A DNA stretch of 64,000 nt from Reyranella soli (GTDB lineage: Bacteria > Pseudomonadota > Alphaproteobacteria > Reyranellales > Reyranellaceae): assembly GCF_007992495.1 (NCBI RefSeq), contig NZ_BKAJ01000088.1:1-64000 (forward strand), given 5' to 3'. The position numbers were made by a program, and so were the translations under genes. Positions 43,020 to 51,504 of the stretch are shown in pieces; positions within the stretch are counted from its first letter, which is position 1, and every line of letters begins with the position of its first letter. The notes beneath the pieces are model-generated. The model worked only from the letters and a program-made list of their open reading frames with translations. It was not told the origin of the DNA and ran no database searches.

Positions 43020-43886
43020 ATGGCCGTGACGGTGCGTCCGGTGTGCGAGGCGGTGGGCGCGGAGATCTCCGGCGTCGATCTGCGGCGCCTGAGTGATCAG
43101 GACTTCGCGATGATCGAGCGGGCCTGGACCCAGCATTCCATGATCCTGCTGCGCGGCCAGCAGCTCAGCGACGACGACCTTCTGGCTTTCAGCCGCCGCT
43201 TCGGTGAGCTCGATCCGCCGCCCAACCAGGAGCGCGGCCGCATCAGCCCGCCCGGCTATCCCGACGTGTACGTCGTCTCCAACGTGCTCGACGCCCAGGG
43301 CGATCCGATCGGCGCGCTCGGCGCCGGCGAGGCGGTGTGGCACACCGACATGAGCTATCTCGACACGCCGCCCGACGCCTCCATGCTCTATTCGCTGGAG
43401 ATCCCGGAAAACGGCGGCAACACCTGGTTCTGCGGCATGCAGGCGGCCTGCGCGGCGCTGCCAGCCGACCTGGCGAAGCGGATCGAGGGCCGGCGCGTCA
43501 AGCACGACGGCACCTACAATTCGGGCGGCTACCTGCGCAAGGGCGTGACGCCGACCGACGATCCCATGGCGGCACCCGGCGCCTGGCATCCGGCGATTTT
43601 GCGCCATCCCGGTAACGGCCGCGCCACGCTCTATCTCGGGCGGCGGCGCAATTCGTATATCGAGGGCTATTCGCGCGAGGACTCCGACGCCTTGCTGGAG
43701 GCGCTGTGGGCGCATGCCACCGAGGCCCGCTTCATCTACCAGCATGTCTGGAAGCTCGGCGACCTGGTGATGTGGGACAACCGCTCGACCATGCATCGGC
43801 GCGATCCGTTCGACGGCACGGCGCGGCGCATCATGCACCGCACCCAGATCAAGGGCACGACGAGGCCCGTGGCCTTCGCGGCCTGA
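43020..43886 (+). CDS. TauD/TfdA family Fe(II)/2-oxoglutarate dioxygenase
   Basis: 288-residue dioxygenase. The iron-binding HxD is His108-Thr-Asp110 in VWHTDMSY, the distal His259 is in STMHRRDPF and the 2-oxoglutarate Arg is in ARRIMHRTQ. The family opens sulfonates, phenoxyalkanoates or similar; the substrate here is unknown. A good AAGGAG ribosome site precedes the ATG. The FAD oxidase gene starts 24 bases later with a strong GGAGG site, so a two-step oxidation pathway in one operon is plausible. Confidence 0.88.
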   Translation: MAVTVRPVCEAVGAEISGVDLRRLSDQDFAMIERAWTQHSMILLRGQQLSDDDLLAFSRRFGELDPPPNQERGRISPPGYPDVYVVSNVLDAQGDPIGALGAGEAVWHTDMSYLDTPPDASMLYSLEIPENGGNTWFCGMQAACAALPADLAKRIEGRRVKHDGTYNSGGYLRKGVTPTDDPMAAPGAWHPAILRHPGNGRATLYLGRRRNSYIEGYSREDSDALLEALWAHATEARFIYQHVWKLGDLVMWDNRSTMHRRDPFDGTARRIMHRTQIKGTTRPVAFAA

Positions 43887-43909
43887 ACCAACAACAAATC
43901 GGAGGAAAC

Positions 43910-45499
43910 ATGCGGCGGCAGAAGAAGTTCTATGCCTGGGGCTATGCCGACGAGGACCTGACGCCGGAAGAGATCAAGCCCTGGGAGGCCGAGATCGCCG
44001 AGCGCTACGGCCTCAACGGCTTCGACGTCACGCCGCCACCCAGGCCGGAAGAGATCACTTTGCGCGCCCCGCGCGTGGTCGTGCCCGACGCGCTGAAGGA
44101 CATCGTGCGCACCGATCACCTGACACGGCTGGAGCACAGCTACGGCAAGGCGGGCTTCGACACGCTTCGCATGTTCATGCGCTCGGTTCCCAACCCGCCT
44201 GACGCCGTGGCCTTCCCCGAGAACGAGCAGGACGTCGTGCGCCTGCTCGACTGGTGCGACAAGATTGGTGCCAAGGCGATCCCTTACGGCGGCGGCTCGT
44301 CGGTCGTGAAGGGCATCGAACCCGCCGCTGCCTTCGACAAGGTGGTGACGATCTCGACGCGCCACATGGACAAGGTGCTGGAGGTCGATGCGGTGAGCCA
44401 CGCCGCGCGCATCCAGGGCGGCATCTACGGGCCCGCCATCGAGGACCAGCTGCGCGACAGCCCCTTCACCATGCGCCACTACATGCAGGCCTATCGCTGT
44501 TCGACCCTGGGCGGCTGGATCGCCACGCGCTCGGGCGGCCATTACGCCACGCTCTACACCCACATCGACGACTTCGTCGAAAGCACCCGCGTGGTGACTC
44601 CGGCCGGAACGCTGGAGACGCGCCGCCTGCCGGGCTCCGGCGCCGGCCCCAGCCCCGACCGCCTGTTCCTGGGCTCCGAGGGCATTTTAGGCATCATCAC
44701 CGAAGCCTGGGTGCGGCTGCGCAAGAAGCCGACCTTCCGCGCTTCGGCCTCGGTGCGGTTCAAGACCTTCTTCGACGGCGCCGACGCGGTGCGCGAGATC
44801 ACCCAGGCGGGGCTCTATCCGGCCAACTGCCGCCTGCTGGAAGCGCGCGAGGCGTTGCCCAACATCCCATGGAGCAGCGAGGAGGCCGTGCTGGTGCTGG
44901 CTTTCGAGTCTGCCGACCATCCGCTCGATGCCTGGATGAAGCTGGCGCTGGAGATCTGCACCGGCCACGGCGGCGTGCCCGACGCCGGTGCCGACGACGA
45001 GAACGCCCATCGCTCGGGCGCCGCCGGCGCCTGGCGCAACAAGTTCATCCGCGCGCCGCACTACGGCGAGCATGCGGTGGCGCGCGGCATCCTGTCCTCG
45101 ACCTTCGAGACGGCGATGACCTGGGAACGCGTGCCCGACTTCCATCGGAAGATCACGAAGATCACCCAGGACACGATCAAGCGGGTGACCGGCCGCGACG
45201 GCACCGTCACCTGCCGCTTCACCCACGTCTATCCCGACGGGCCCTGCCTCTACTTCACCTTCGGCGGCATCCTGGACAAGCGCGTGGCGCTCGATCAGTT
45301 CATGGAGGTGCTGTCGACCTGCACCGCGGCCACCGTCGAGCATGGCGGCACGACCACGCATCATCACGCGGTCGGCCGCTTCCATCGGCCGTTCTACGAC
45401 AGGCAGCGGCCCGAGCTGTTCGCCAAGGCCTTGCGCGGCGCCAAGCGCGAGCTCGATCCCAAGGGCCTGATGAATCCCGGTGTGCTGATCGACCCGTGA
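43910..45499 (+). CDS. FAD-binding oxidase, AGPS-like
   Basis: 529-residue flavoprotein of the FAD-linked oxidase/PCMH superfamily, closest in overall motif pattern to alkyldihydroxyacetonephosphate synthase-type proteins: N-terminal KKFYAWGYADEDLTPEE, then the FAD-binding block with IPYGGGSSVVKGIEP and TRSGGHYATLYTHIDDFVES, and a C-terminal HHHAVGRFHRPFYDRQRPELF segment. True ether-lipid synthesis is only one option; many bacterial homologues are lactate- or glycolate-type oxidases. The start at 43910 has a perfect GGAGG 5 bases upstream. Its stop overlaps the next start (GTGA). Confidence 0.82.
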   Translation: MRRQKKFYAWGYADEDLTPEEIKPWEAEIAERYGLNGFDVTPPPRPEEITLRAPRVVVPDALKDIVRTDHLTRLEHSYGKAGFDTLRMFMRSVPNPPDAVAFPENEQDVVRLLDWCDKIGAKAIPYGGGSSVVKGIEPAAAFDKVVTISTRHMDKVLEVDAVSHAARIQGGIYGPAIEDQLRDSPFTMRHYMQAYRCSTLGGWIATRSGGHYATLYTHIDDFVESTRVVTPAGTLETRRLPGSGAGPSPDRLFLGSEGILGIITEAWVRLRKKPTFRASASVRFKTFFDGADAVREITQAGLYPANCRLLEAREALPNIPWSSEEAVLVLAFESADHPLDAWMKLALEICTGHGGVPDAGADDENAHRSGAAGAWRNKFIRAPHYGEHAVARGILSSTFETAMTWERVPDFHRKITKITQDTIKRVTGRDGTVTCRFTHVYPDGPCLYFTFGGILDKRVALDQFMEVLSTCTAATVEHGGTTTHHHAVGRFHRPFYDRQRPELFAKALRGAKRELDPKGLMNPGVLIDP

Positions 45500-46281
45500 T
45501 CGACTGGCTCTACTCCCTCCCCGACTGGCTTCTGCTGATGGCCTGCGCTGCCTTCATGGCCGGAGTGATCACGGTCCTGCCGCGGCTGACCCATCGTATC
45601 CCCTGGCTGAGTCCCAGTGCCGAGAACACCGACTTCGTGCTCCGGCTGCAGACCACCTTGTTCACGGCCACGAGCTTCGTGATCGCCTTCACCCTGGTCG
45701 AGGCCGAAGCCAACTTCCGCAAGGTCGACACGCTGGTCTCGACGGAGGCCTCCAACATCAACCGCCTCGATCGCCTGCTGGTGCGCTACGGTCACGAAAC
45801 GGCGGACCAGGTCCGCCCTCCTCTCATCGCCTATGCGCAGTCGATCGTCGGCGACGAGTGGCCTCTGCTGGCGGGCGGCGACGGCAGCGACAAGACACAG
45901 GAGGCCTTCAGCCGCGTCTCGCGCGGCATCCTGGCCCTCGAGCCGTCGCAGGGACGGCAGGTCACCATCTATGCCGAGATCCTGCGTTCGTTCGACATGG
46001 TGGCCGAGACGCGCGATTCGCGGCTGAACGCCGTGGGCGTGTCGCTGTCGGCGATCTTCTGGGAAGTCATCGGCTTTGCCTTCCTGATCCTGCTGTTCGT
46101 CAGCAGCAACATCGAGCGGACACGCTTCCGCTCCATCATCCTGGGCTGCCAGATGGCCGTGCTGGGCACCTTCATCGGCTTCGTGTTCGTCATGGACCAG
46201 CCGTTCAAGGGACGATCCGCCGTCGATCCAGGCGCCATCGTGCAGACGATTGCCATCATGGAGAACCGCAAGGGCGGTTGA
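45496..46281 (+). CDS. DUF4239 (bestrophin-like domain) membrane protein
   Basis: 261-residue membrane protein with four helices: two near the N-terminus (about 7-28 and 50-70) and two near the C-terminus (about 175-197 and 205-227), flanking a cytosolic helical stretch. This layout matches DUF4239/bestrophin-like proteins of unknown function, possibly channels. GTG start overlapping the FAD oxidase stop, so expression is coupled. The downstream gap of about 150 bases contains two palindromic repeats. Confidence 0.75.
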   Translation: MIDWLYSLPDWLLLMACAAFMAGVITVLPRLTHRIPWLSPSAENTDFVLRLQTTLFTATSFVIAFTLVEAEANFRKVDTLVSTEASNINRLDRLLVRYGHETADQVRPPLIAYAQSIVGDEWPLLAGGDGSDKTQEAFSRVSRGILALEPSQGRQVTIYAEILRSFDMVAETRDSRLNAVGVSLSAIFWEVIGFAFLILLFVSSNIERTRFRSIILGCQMAVLGTFIGFVFVMDQPFKGRSAVDPGAIVQTIAIMENRKGG

Positions 46282-46306
46282 AGCTTTTTAAGCGGAGCGT
46301 CATGCT

Positions 46307-46387
46307 CATAATTCTTCCGGACCGCGAGCTTCCAGCTCGCTCATGCTTCATGAGCGCGCAGGATGCGCGCGGTCCGGAAGAATTATG
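46307..46387. repeat. Family B palindrome, expanded form
   Basis: Outer arms of 20 bases (46307-46326 and 46368-46387) carry CATAATTCTTCCGGACCGCG and its complement. Between them lie two private smaller palindromes, GCGAGCT-TCC-AGCTCGC (46324-46340) and GCGCGC-AGGAT-GCGCGC (about 46354-46370). It lies between two co-directional genes. Confidence 0.85.
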
Positions 46388-46415
46388 AGGCGGACCTGGA
46401 GGTCCGCGCTCCGGT
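46388..46415. repeat. Short palindrome adjoining family B copy
   Basis: GCGGACCTGGAGGTCCGC (46390-46407) has seven-base arms around TGGA and the trailing GCTCCGG of family A. Together with 46307-46387 it forms a compound element. Confidence 0.6.
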
Positions 46416-46435
46416 AACAACGAGCGGAGCAGACA

Positions 46436-47077
46436 ATGGAGTACCTGACCGGACCACTGATCGCGTTCGTGGGCATTGCGGCGCTGGTGATCTGCACGCC
46501 AGGACCCGATACCGCCATGACCATCCGCAACGCGCTGCTGGGCGGCCGTTCGGCTGGCCTCGCAACGGCGCTCGGCGTCTCTACCGGTCTCGCCATCTGG
46601 GCGTTGGCCACCTCGGCCGGGCTGGTTGCCCTGCTGATCGCCTCCGAGCCGCTGTTCCTTGCCGTCAAATATGTCGGCGCGGCCTATCTCGTGTGGCTGG
46701 GCGTGCAGTCGCTGCGCGCCGCCTTCGGCCCCGGCGCACTCCAGCAGGCGATCGCGCAGTCGCCGGCGCGCGGATTGCGGCCACGGCAGGCCTACGTGCA
46801 GGGTGTGGTGAGCGACCTCAGCAATCCCAAGATCGCGGCCTTCTTTTCGTCGATGCTGCCGCAGTTCGCCCCCGCGGGCGCGACGGACTTCGTCAGCCTC
46901 GCGGCACTGGGCCTGCTGTTCAGCGCCATGACGCTCGTGTGGCTGACGGGCTACGCGCTCGCAACCGCGCGCATGCGCGATGCATTGCGCCGGCCGCGCG
47001 TTCGCCGCACGCTCGACGGCATCACCGGCGTGACCCTGATCAGTCTGGGCGTAAAGCTCGCCAGCGAAGACCGTTGA
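46436..47077 (+). CDS. LysE/RhtB family amino-acid exporter
   Basis: 213-residue inner-membrane exporter with about six helices. The family signature is GPDTAMTIRNALLGGRSAGLATALGVSTG near the N-terminus and SNPKIAAFFSSMLPQF in the middle. It exports an amino acid or derivative, identity unknown. It precedes an aminotransferase gene by about 50 bases on the same strand; a link to amino-acid metabolism is possible. Confidence 0.9.
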   Translation: MEYLTGPLIAFVGIAALVICTPGPDTAMTIRNALLGGRSAGLATALGVSTGLAIWALATSAGLVALLIASEPLFLAVKYVGAAYLVWLGVQSLRAAFGPGALQQAIAQSPARGLRPRQAYVQGVVSDLSNPKIAAFFSSMLPQFAPAGATDFVSLAALGLLFSAMTLVWLTGYALATARMRDALRRPRVRRTLDGITGVTLISLGVKLASEDR

Positions 47078-47126
47078 GCGTATATCCCTGCACCGTCATT
47101 CCTTTTGTCGATTGTGGAGTGGAGCG

Positions 47127-48347
47127 GTGCAGGCAGAGACGCCAGACCAGAAGCTGCGGGCGCGGGCCGCGCGAGTCATTCCCGGTGGCATGTTCGGCCA
47201 TCTGAACGCCAACCGGCTGCCCGAAGGCTATCCGCAGTTCTTCGAACGGGGCGACGGCTGCCACCTGTGGGACGTCAACGGCCGGCGCTACGTCGACTTC
47301 ATGTGCAGCTGGGGCCCGATCGTGCTCGGCCACCACCATCCCGCGGTCACCGAGGCGGTGCAGCGCCAGATGGCGGCCGGCGACTGCCTCAACGGCCCGT
47401 CGGAACGCCTGGTCGAGCTGGCCGAGCGCCTGGTACGGCTGCTTCCCCACGCCGACTGGGCGATGTTCTCCAAGAACGGAACCGACGCCACCACGACCTG
47501 CGTGACCCTGGCGCGGGCGGCGAGCGGGCGACGCAAGATCCTGGTCGCGCAGGGCGCCTATCACGGCGCCATTCCGTGGTGCACGCCCAACCCGCTCGGC
47601 GTCACCGCCGAGGACCGCACCCACCTGCTGACCTTCACGTACAACGATGTCGCCAGCCTCGAGACGGCCGTCCAGCGCGCCGGTGACGACCTCGCCGGCA
47701 TCCTGGTGTCGGCCTTCCGGCACGATTACGGCTTCGATCAGGAGCTTCCCGATCCGCTGTTCACCCGCCGGGTCCGCGAACTGTGCGACGCGACCAATGC
47801 CGCCCTCATCGTCGACGACGTCCGGGCCGGCTTCCGCATGACCTTGCGCGGCAGCTGGGACCTCGTCGGCGTCCAACCCGATCTCAGCGCCTGGAGCAAG
47901 GCGATCGCCAACGGCCACGCGCTGGCGGCGGTGACCGGCAACGATCGCTATCGCGACGCTGCCTCGAAGATCTTCGTGACCGGATCGTTCTGGTGCAGCG
48001 CCGTATCCATGGCCGCGGCTGTAGCGACTCTCGACGAGCTTGAACGCAACGATGGCCCGGCGCGCATGCGCGCGATGGGCCAGCGGCTGCGCGACGGCAT
48101 CGCAGCGCAGGCCGCCGCCGTCGGTATCGGCGTGCGCCAGAGCGGGCCGCCGCAGATGCCGACGCTGTTGTTCGACGACGATGCCGACTTCGCCAAGGGC
48201 GACCTGTTCACGCGCGAGGCACTGAAGCGCGGCGTCTACCTGCATCCCCGGCACAACATGTTCCTGTCGACGGCGCACACCGAGGCCGACATCGACTTTG
48301 CCCTCGAGGCGACGAAGGCCGCCTTCGACGTCGTCGCTGCGCGATGA
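47127..48347 (+). CDS. Class III aminotransferase (GSA-aminomutase-like)
   Basis: 406-residue PLP enzyme of the class III/glutamate-1-semialdehyde aminotransferase type. The PLP lysine is in DLSAWSKAIANGHALAA (about residue 258), with the preceding Asp in LIVDDVRAGFRM; the N-terminal VIPGGMFGHLN and YVDFMCSWGPIVLGHHHP are characteristic. It is not obviously hemL (which has different active-site context). Start at GTG 47127 with GGAG upstream; an alternative TTG lies 15 bases before. Substrate unknown. It ends directly against a convergent TctC gene. Confidence 0.85.
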   Translation: MQAETPDQKLRARAARVIPGGMFGHLNANRLPEGYPQFFERGDGCHLWDVNGRRYVDFMCSWGPIVLGHHHPAVTEAVQRQMAAGDCLNGPSERLVELAERLVRLLPHADWAMFSKNGTDATTTCVTLARAASGRRKILVAQGAYHGAIPWCTPNPLGVTAEDRTHLLTFTYNDVASLETAVQRAGDDLAGILVSAFRHDYGFDQELPDPLFTRRVRELCDATNAALIVDDVRAGFRMTLRGSWDLVGVQPDLSAWSKAIANGHALAAVTGNDRYRDAASKIFVTGSFWCSAVSMAAAVATLDELERNDGPARMRAMGQRLRDGIAAQAAAVGIGVRQSGPPQMPTLLFDDDADFAKGDLFTREALKRGVYLHPRHNMFLSTAHTEADIDFALEATKAAFDVVAAR

Positions 48348-49316
48348 TCAGTCCGCGCGGATGTTGGCGGCCTGGATGACGCCCTTCCAGCGGACGAGCT
48401 CGCTCTTGATGAGATCGGTGTAGCCCACCGCGCCGAGCGTGCCGGGACGGACGCCGATCTTGGCGAACGCCTCCTTCACCTGGGCGCTCTGCAATGCCGT
48501 CGCGATCTCGGTTTCCCAGCGCTTGGCGATCGCTGACGGAATGCCGGCCGCCGCCGAGAAGCCGAACCAGTTGGTGGCGACGACATCCGGGTAGCCCGCT
48601 TCACGGAAGGTCGGAATGTCGGGCAAGGACGGCGAGCGCTCGTCTTCGCTGACGGCGAGCGGACGCATGCGGCCCGAGTTGAAGTAACCGATGGCCGTCG
48701 GCAGGCTTTCCATCAGCGCCACGATCTGGCCGCCCATGAGGTCGTTCATCGCCGGTGCCGAGCCGCGATAGGGAATGTGGGTGAACGGCATGTCGGCCGA
48801 GCGCGCCAGCAGCTGGCCGACGAGATGGTTCATCGTGCCATTGCCGCCCGAGCCGTAGGTGATCTCGCCGGGCCTGCTCTTGGCCAACGCGACGAGCTGC
48901 TGGACGGTAGAGACGCCCGAGCCGCCGTTGACGGCGAGCACGCTGGGAAAGGTGCCGACCAGATGGATATGGGTGAAGTCGGCCAGCGGATCGTAGGGCA
49001 CGTCCTTGTAGAGGACGGGTCCGATGCCGTGTGACGCAGCGCTCGACATCATGACGACATGCGCATCGCCCTTTGCCTTGGCGACCATGTCGGCGCCCAG
49101 CAGGCCGCCGGCGCCGGGCTTGTTTTCGACGATGATCGGTTGGCCGAGCCGAGTGCCGAAATACTCGGCCAGTGTGCGAGAGAGAATGTCGGCAGCGCCC
49201 GCCGGCGGAAAGTTGACGATCCAACGGATCGGTTTCGATGGCCACGGCGTCTGCGCGGAAGCGATGGCAGGCGCCGCGAGCGCGGAGAGAACGGCGAAGC
49301 GCCGGCGGGAAAGCAT
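48348..49316 (-). CDS. Bug/TctC family solute-binding protein
   Basis: 322-residue periplasmic receptor. Signal peptide with RRRFAVLSALAAPAIASAQ (about 1-21), then WPSKPIRWIVNFPPAGAADILSRTLAEYF and FTHIPYRGSAPAMNDLMGGQ, the usual ligand-loop motifs. No cognate tctAB genes are nearby. Divergent from the amidohydrolase gene (83-base gap) and convergent with the aminotransferase gene, so substrate uptake for these enzymes is a plausible but unproven role. Confidence 0.88.
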   Translation of the reverse strand: MLSRRRFAVLSALAAPAIASAQTPWPSKPIRWIVNFPPAGAADILSRTLAEYFGTRLGQPIIVENKPGAGGLLGADMVAKAKGDAHVVMMSSAASHGIGPVLYKDVPYDPLADFTHIHLVGTFPSVLAVNGGSGVSTVQQLVALAKSRPGEITYGSGGNGTMNHLVGQLLARSADMPFTHIPYRGSAPAMNDLMGGQIVALMESLPTAIGYFNSGRMRPLAVSEDERSPSLPDIPTFREAGYPDVVATNWFGFSAAAGIPSAIAKRWETEIATALQSAQVKEAFAKIGVRPGTLGAVGYTDLIKSELVRWKGVIQAANIRAD

Positions 49317-49399
49317 GGCCGATCCTCCAGACTATGAAAGCCAGGATGCATACTGCAACATGCATGCCGGGCATCAGCCAACAGCAAAGAGAGCCGGTG

Positions 49400-50641
49400 A
49401 TGGATTTCGACCTTGTGCTACGCGACGCGCGCCTTCCCGACAGCAAGCCGGACCAGCCGGCGGTCGACATCGGTGTGAAGGACGGCCGCATCGCCGCCAT
49501 CGGCTCCGGGCTTTCCGGCACCGCCAGGGAGCAGGCGCAAGCCGGCAATCGGCTGGTCTGCTCGGGCTTCGTCGAGACGCACATCCATCTCGACAAGTCC
49601 TGCATCCTCGGCCGTTGCGAGCACGAGAAGAAGCGCTTTCCGCACCTGGCGATGGAGCGGACGTCTGCCGTCAAGCACACCTTTACCGTCGAGGACGTCA
49701 CCGAACGGGCGGGCGGGACGCTCGAGAAGTGCATCTCGCACGGCGCCACGCGCATGCGCACCCATGTCGAGGTCGATCCCAAGGTCGGATTGCGCGGCCT
49801 GGAAGGCGTGAAGGCCCTGATCGACCGCTACAAGTGGGCGATCGACCTCGAGATCTGCGTCATGCCGCAGGAGGGATTGACCAACAACCCCGGCACCGAC
49901 GAGCTCATGGTGGCCGCCCTCAAGAACGGCGCGACCGTCGTGGGTGCGGCGCCGAACTACGACACCGACCGTCCGGCGCAGATCCGCCGTGTCTTCGAGA
50001 TGGCGCGCGAGTTCGACGTCGATATCGATATGCATCTGGACAGCGGCGCTTCGGCCGAAGAGCTCGACACGCTGCTGGTGTGCGAGCTCACAGAAAAATA
50101 CGGCTGGGGCGGCCGGGTCGCCATCGGGCACGTGTCGAAGCTGGCATCGATGCCCCAGCCCAACATGGACAAGGTGGCCAAGCGCATGGCCGACGCCGGC
50201 GTCGCGCTCACGGTGCTGACGGCGACCGACCTCTATCTCGGCGGTCGGCACACCGACCACAACGTGCCTCGTAACGTCGTCGACGCCAACCGGCTCACCG
50301 AGCAGGGCGTGCTTTGCTCCGTTGCCTCCAACAACATCCTCAATCCCTTCACACCCTTCGGCGACGGCCAGTTGCTGCGGCAGGTCAATATGCAGGCGAT
50401 CGTCACCCAGCGTGGCACCGACGCCGAGGTGCGCGCCGCCTGGGACATGACGACCTCATCCGCCGCGCGCCTGATGGGCCTGAAGGACTACGGCATCGCC
50501 GTCGGCGCACCGGCCGACCTCGTCGTCCTCGACGCGCCCGATCCGGTGACAGCGCTGCGCACGGTGGCGCCGGTGCTGATGGCCTACAAGCGCGGCCGCC
50601 GCACGGTGACGCGCGAGCCTGTGCGGCTGCATCGGCCTTAG
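49400..50641 (+). CDS. Amidohydrolase family protein (cytosine deaminase-like)
   Basis: 413-residue metal-dependent hydrolase. Metal-binding residues are in ETHIHLDKSCIL (about 57-68), RTHVEVDPKVGLRG, IDMHLDSGAS (about 215), IGHVSKLASM and TATDLYLGGRHTD (about 275). The pattern is that of the cytosine deaminase/N-isopropylammelide group acting on cyclic amidines or ureides. Start at 49400; the longer upstream frame overlaps the divergent promoter. A long palindrome follows its stop. Confidence 0.85.
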   Translation: MDFDLVLRDARLPDSKPDQPAVDIGVKDGRIAAIGSGLSGTAREQAQAGNRLVCSGFVETHIHLDKSCILGRCEHEKKRFPHLAMERTSAVKHTFTVEDVTERAGGTLEKCISHGATRMRTHVEVDPKVGLRGLEGVKALIDRYKWAIDLEICVMPQEGLTNNPGTDELMVAALKNGATVVGAAPNYDTDRPAQIRRVFEMAREFDVDIDMHLDSGASAEELDTLLVCELTEKYGWGGRVAIGHVSKLASMPQPNMDKVAKRMADAGVALTVLTATDLYLGGRHTDHNVPRNVVDANRLTEQGVLCSVASNNILNPFTPFGDGQLLRQVNMQAIVTQRGTDAEVRAAWDMTTSSAARLMGLKDYGIAVGAPADLVVLDAPDPVTALRTVAPVLMAYKRGRRTVTREPVRLHRP

Positions 50642-50661
50642 TCGAGAGCGTCGACACGCCC

Positions 50662-50770
50662 TTCATGCTCCTCTCCCCAGCTAGGGGGAGAGGTTGGGTG
50701 AGGGGGTTACTGACAGCCTTCGCAGCCCCCTCACCTAGCCTCTCCCCCTAGCGGGGGAGAGGAGCATGAA
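50662..50770. repeat. Family D long inverted repeat
   Basis: Two 45-base arms (50662-50706 and 50726-50770) with about three mismatches, built from CTCCTCTCCCC, CTAGGGGGAGAGG and GGTGAGGGGG blocks. It lies between convergent genes and can fold into a long hairpin. Similar CTCCCCCTAG-type repeats are frequent in alphaproteobacterial genomes. Confidence 0.85.
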
Positions 50771-50780
50771 AGGTAGGGGC

Positions 50781-51362
50781 TCAGTGATGCCCGCCCTTGG
50801 GCGCCGCACCGGTCTGCTGCGAGATCCAGTCGACGATGGCGATGCCGATGGCCGACAGGATGAACAGGCCGTGGATGATCGACTGCCACATGATGCCCGC
50901 CTCGGTGAGGGCCGCGTTGGGCCTGCCGAGCTGGCCGGCCTCGATGAAGGTCCGCAGCAGATGGATCGACGAGATGCCGATGATGGCCATGGCGAGCTTG
51001 ATCTTGAGCACGCTGGCATTGACGTGGCTCAGCCATTCCGGCTGGTCGGGGTGCTTGTTGAGCTCCATGCGCGACACGAAGGTCTCGTAGCCGCCGACGA
51101 TCACCATGATCAGCAGGTTGGAGATCATCACCACGTCGATCAGGCCCAGCACGATCAGCATGGCCTGCTGCTCGGTGACGCCGGGGCTTTCCATGACGAG
51201 ATGGATCAGTTCCTTGAGGAACAGGTAGACATAGACCATCTGGGCGACGATCAGGCCGAGGTAGAGCGGCAGCTGCAGCCAGCGCGAGGCGAAGATGAAC
51301 CGCGGGATCGGGCGCAGGCCGCGCGGATCGCGGCCGTTGTCGGCTTGGGCAACAGTCGTCAT
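50781..51362 (-). CDS. UPF0114/YqhA family membrane protein
   Basis: 193-residue inner-membrane protein of the TIGR00645/UPF0114 family with four predicted helices. Family features are FIFASRWLQLPLYLGLIVAQ near the N-terminus, LIDVVMISNLLIMVIVGGYETFVS in the middle, and KIKLAMAIIGISSIHLLRTFIE. Function unknown. The final sequence is His/Gly-rich (KGGHH). No clear operon partner: the neighbour on each side belongs to a different unit. Confidence 0.88.
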   Translation of the reverse strand: MTTVAQADNGRDPRGLRPIPRFIFASRWLQLPLYLGLIVAQMVYVYLFLKELIHLVMESPGVTEQQAMLIVLGLIDVVMISNLLIMVIVGGYETFVSRMELNKHPDQPEWLSHVNASVLKIKLAMAIIGISSIHLLRTFIEAGQLGRPNAALTEAGIMWQSIIHGLFILSAIGIAIVDWISQQTGAAPKGGHH

Positions 51363-51504
51363 GGAGGACCTGTGAAATGAGACCGGGACCGCGGTCGCAG
51401 TCCCTGTGAAGTCTTATGCCGAGGCCGACGCAGAACCCAAGTTACGATTCTGTGGATTTCGCGGATAACAACGTCGCAGGGCGTTTCGGCTTGCCGCTGA
51501 CGAA

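Noticed and set aside
50662..50770. CRISPR or tandem repeat
   Set aside because: Only one pair of inverted arms without regular spacers; it is a palindromic element.
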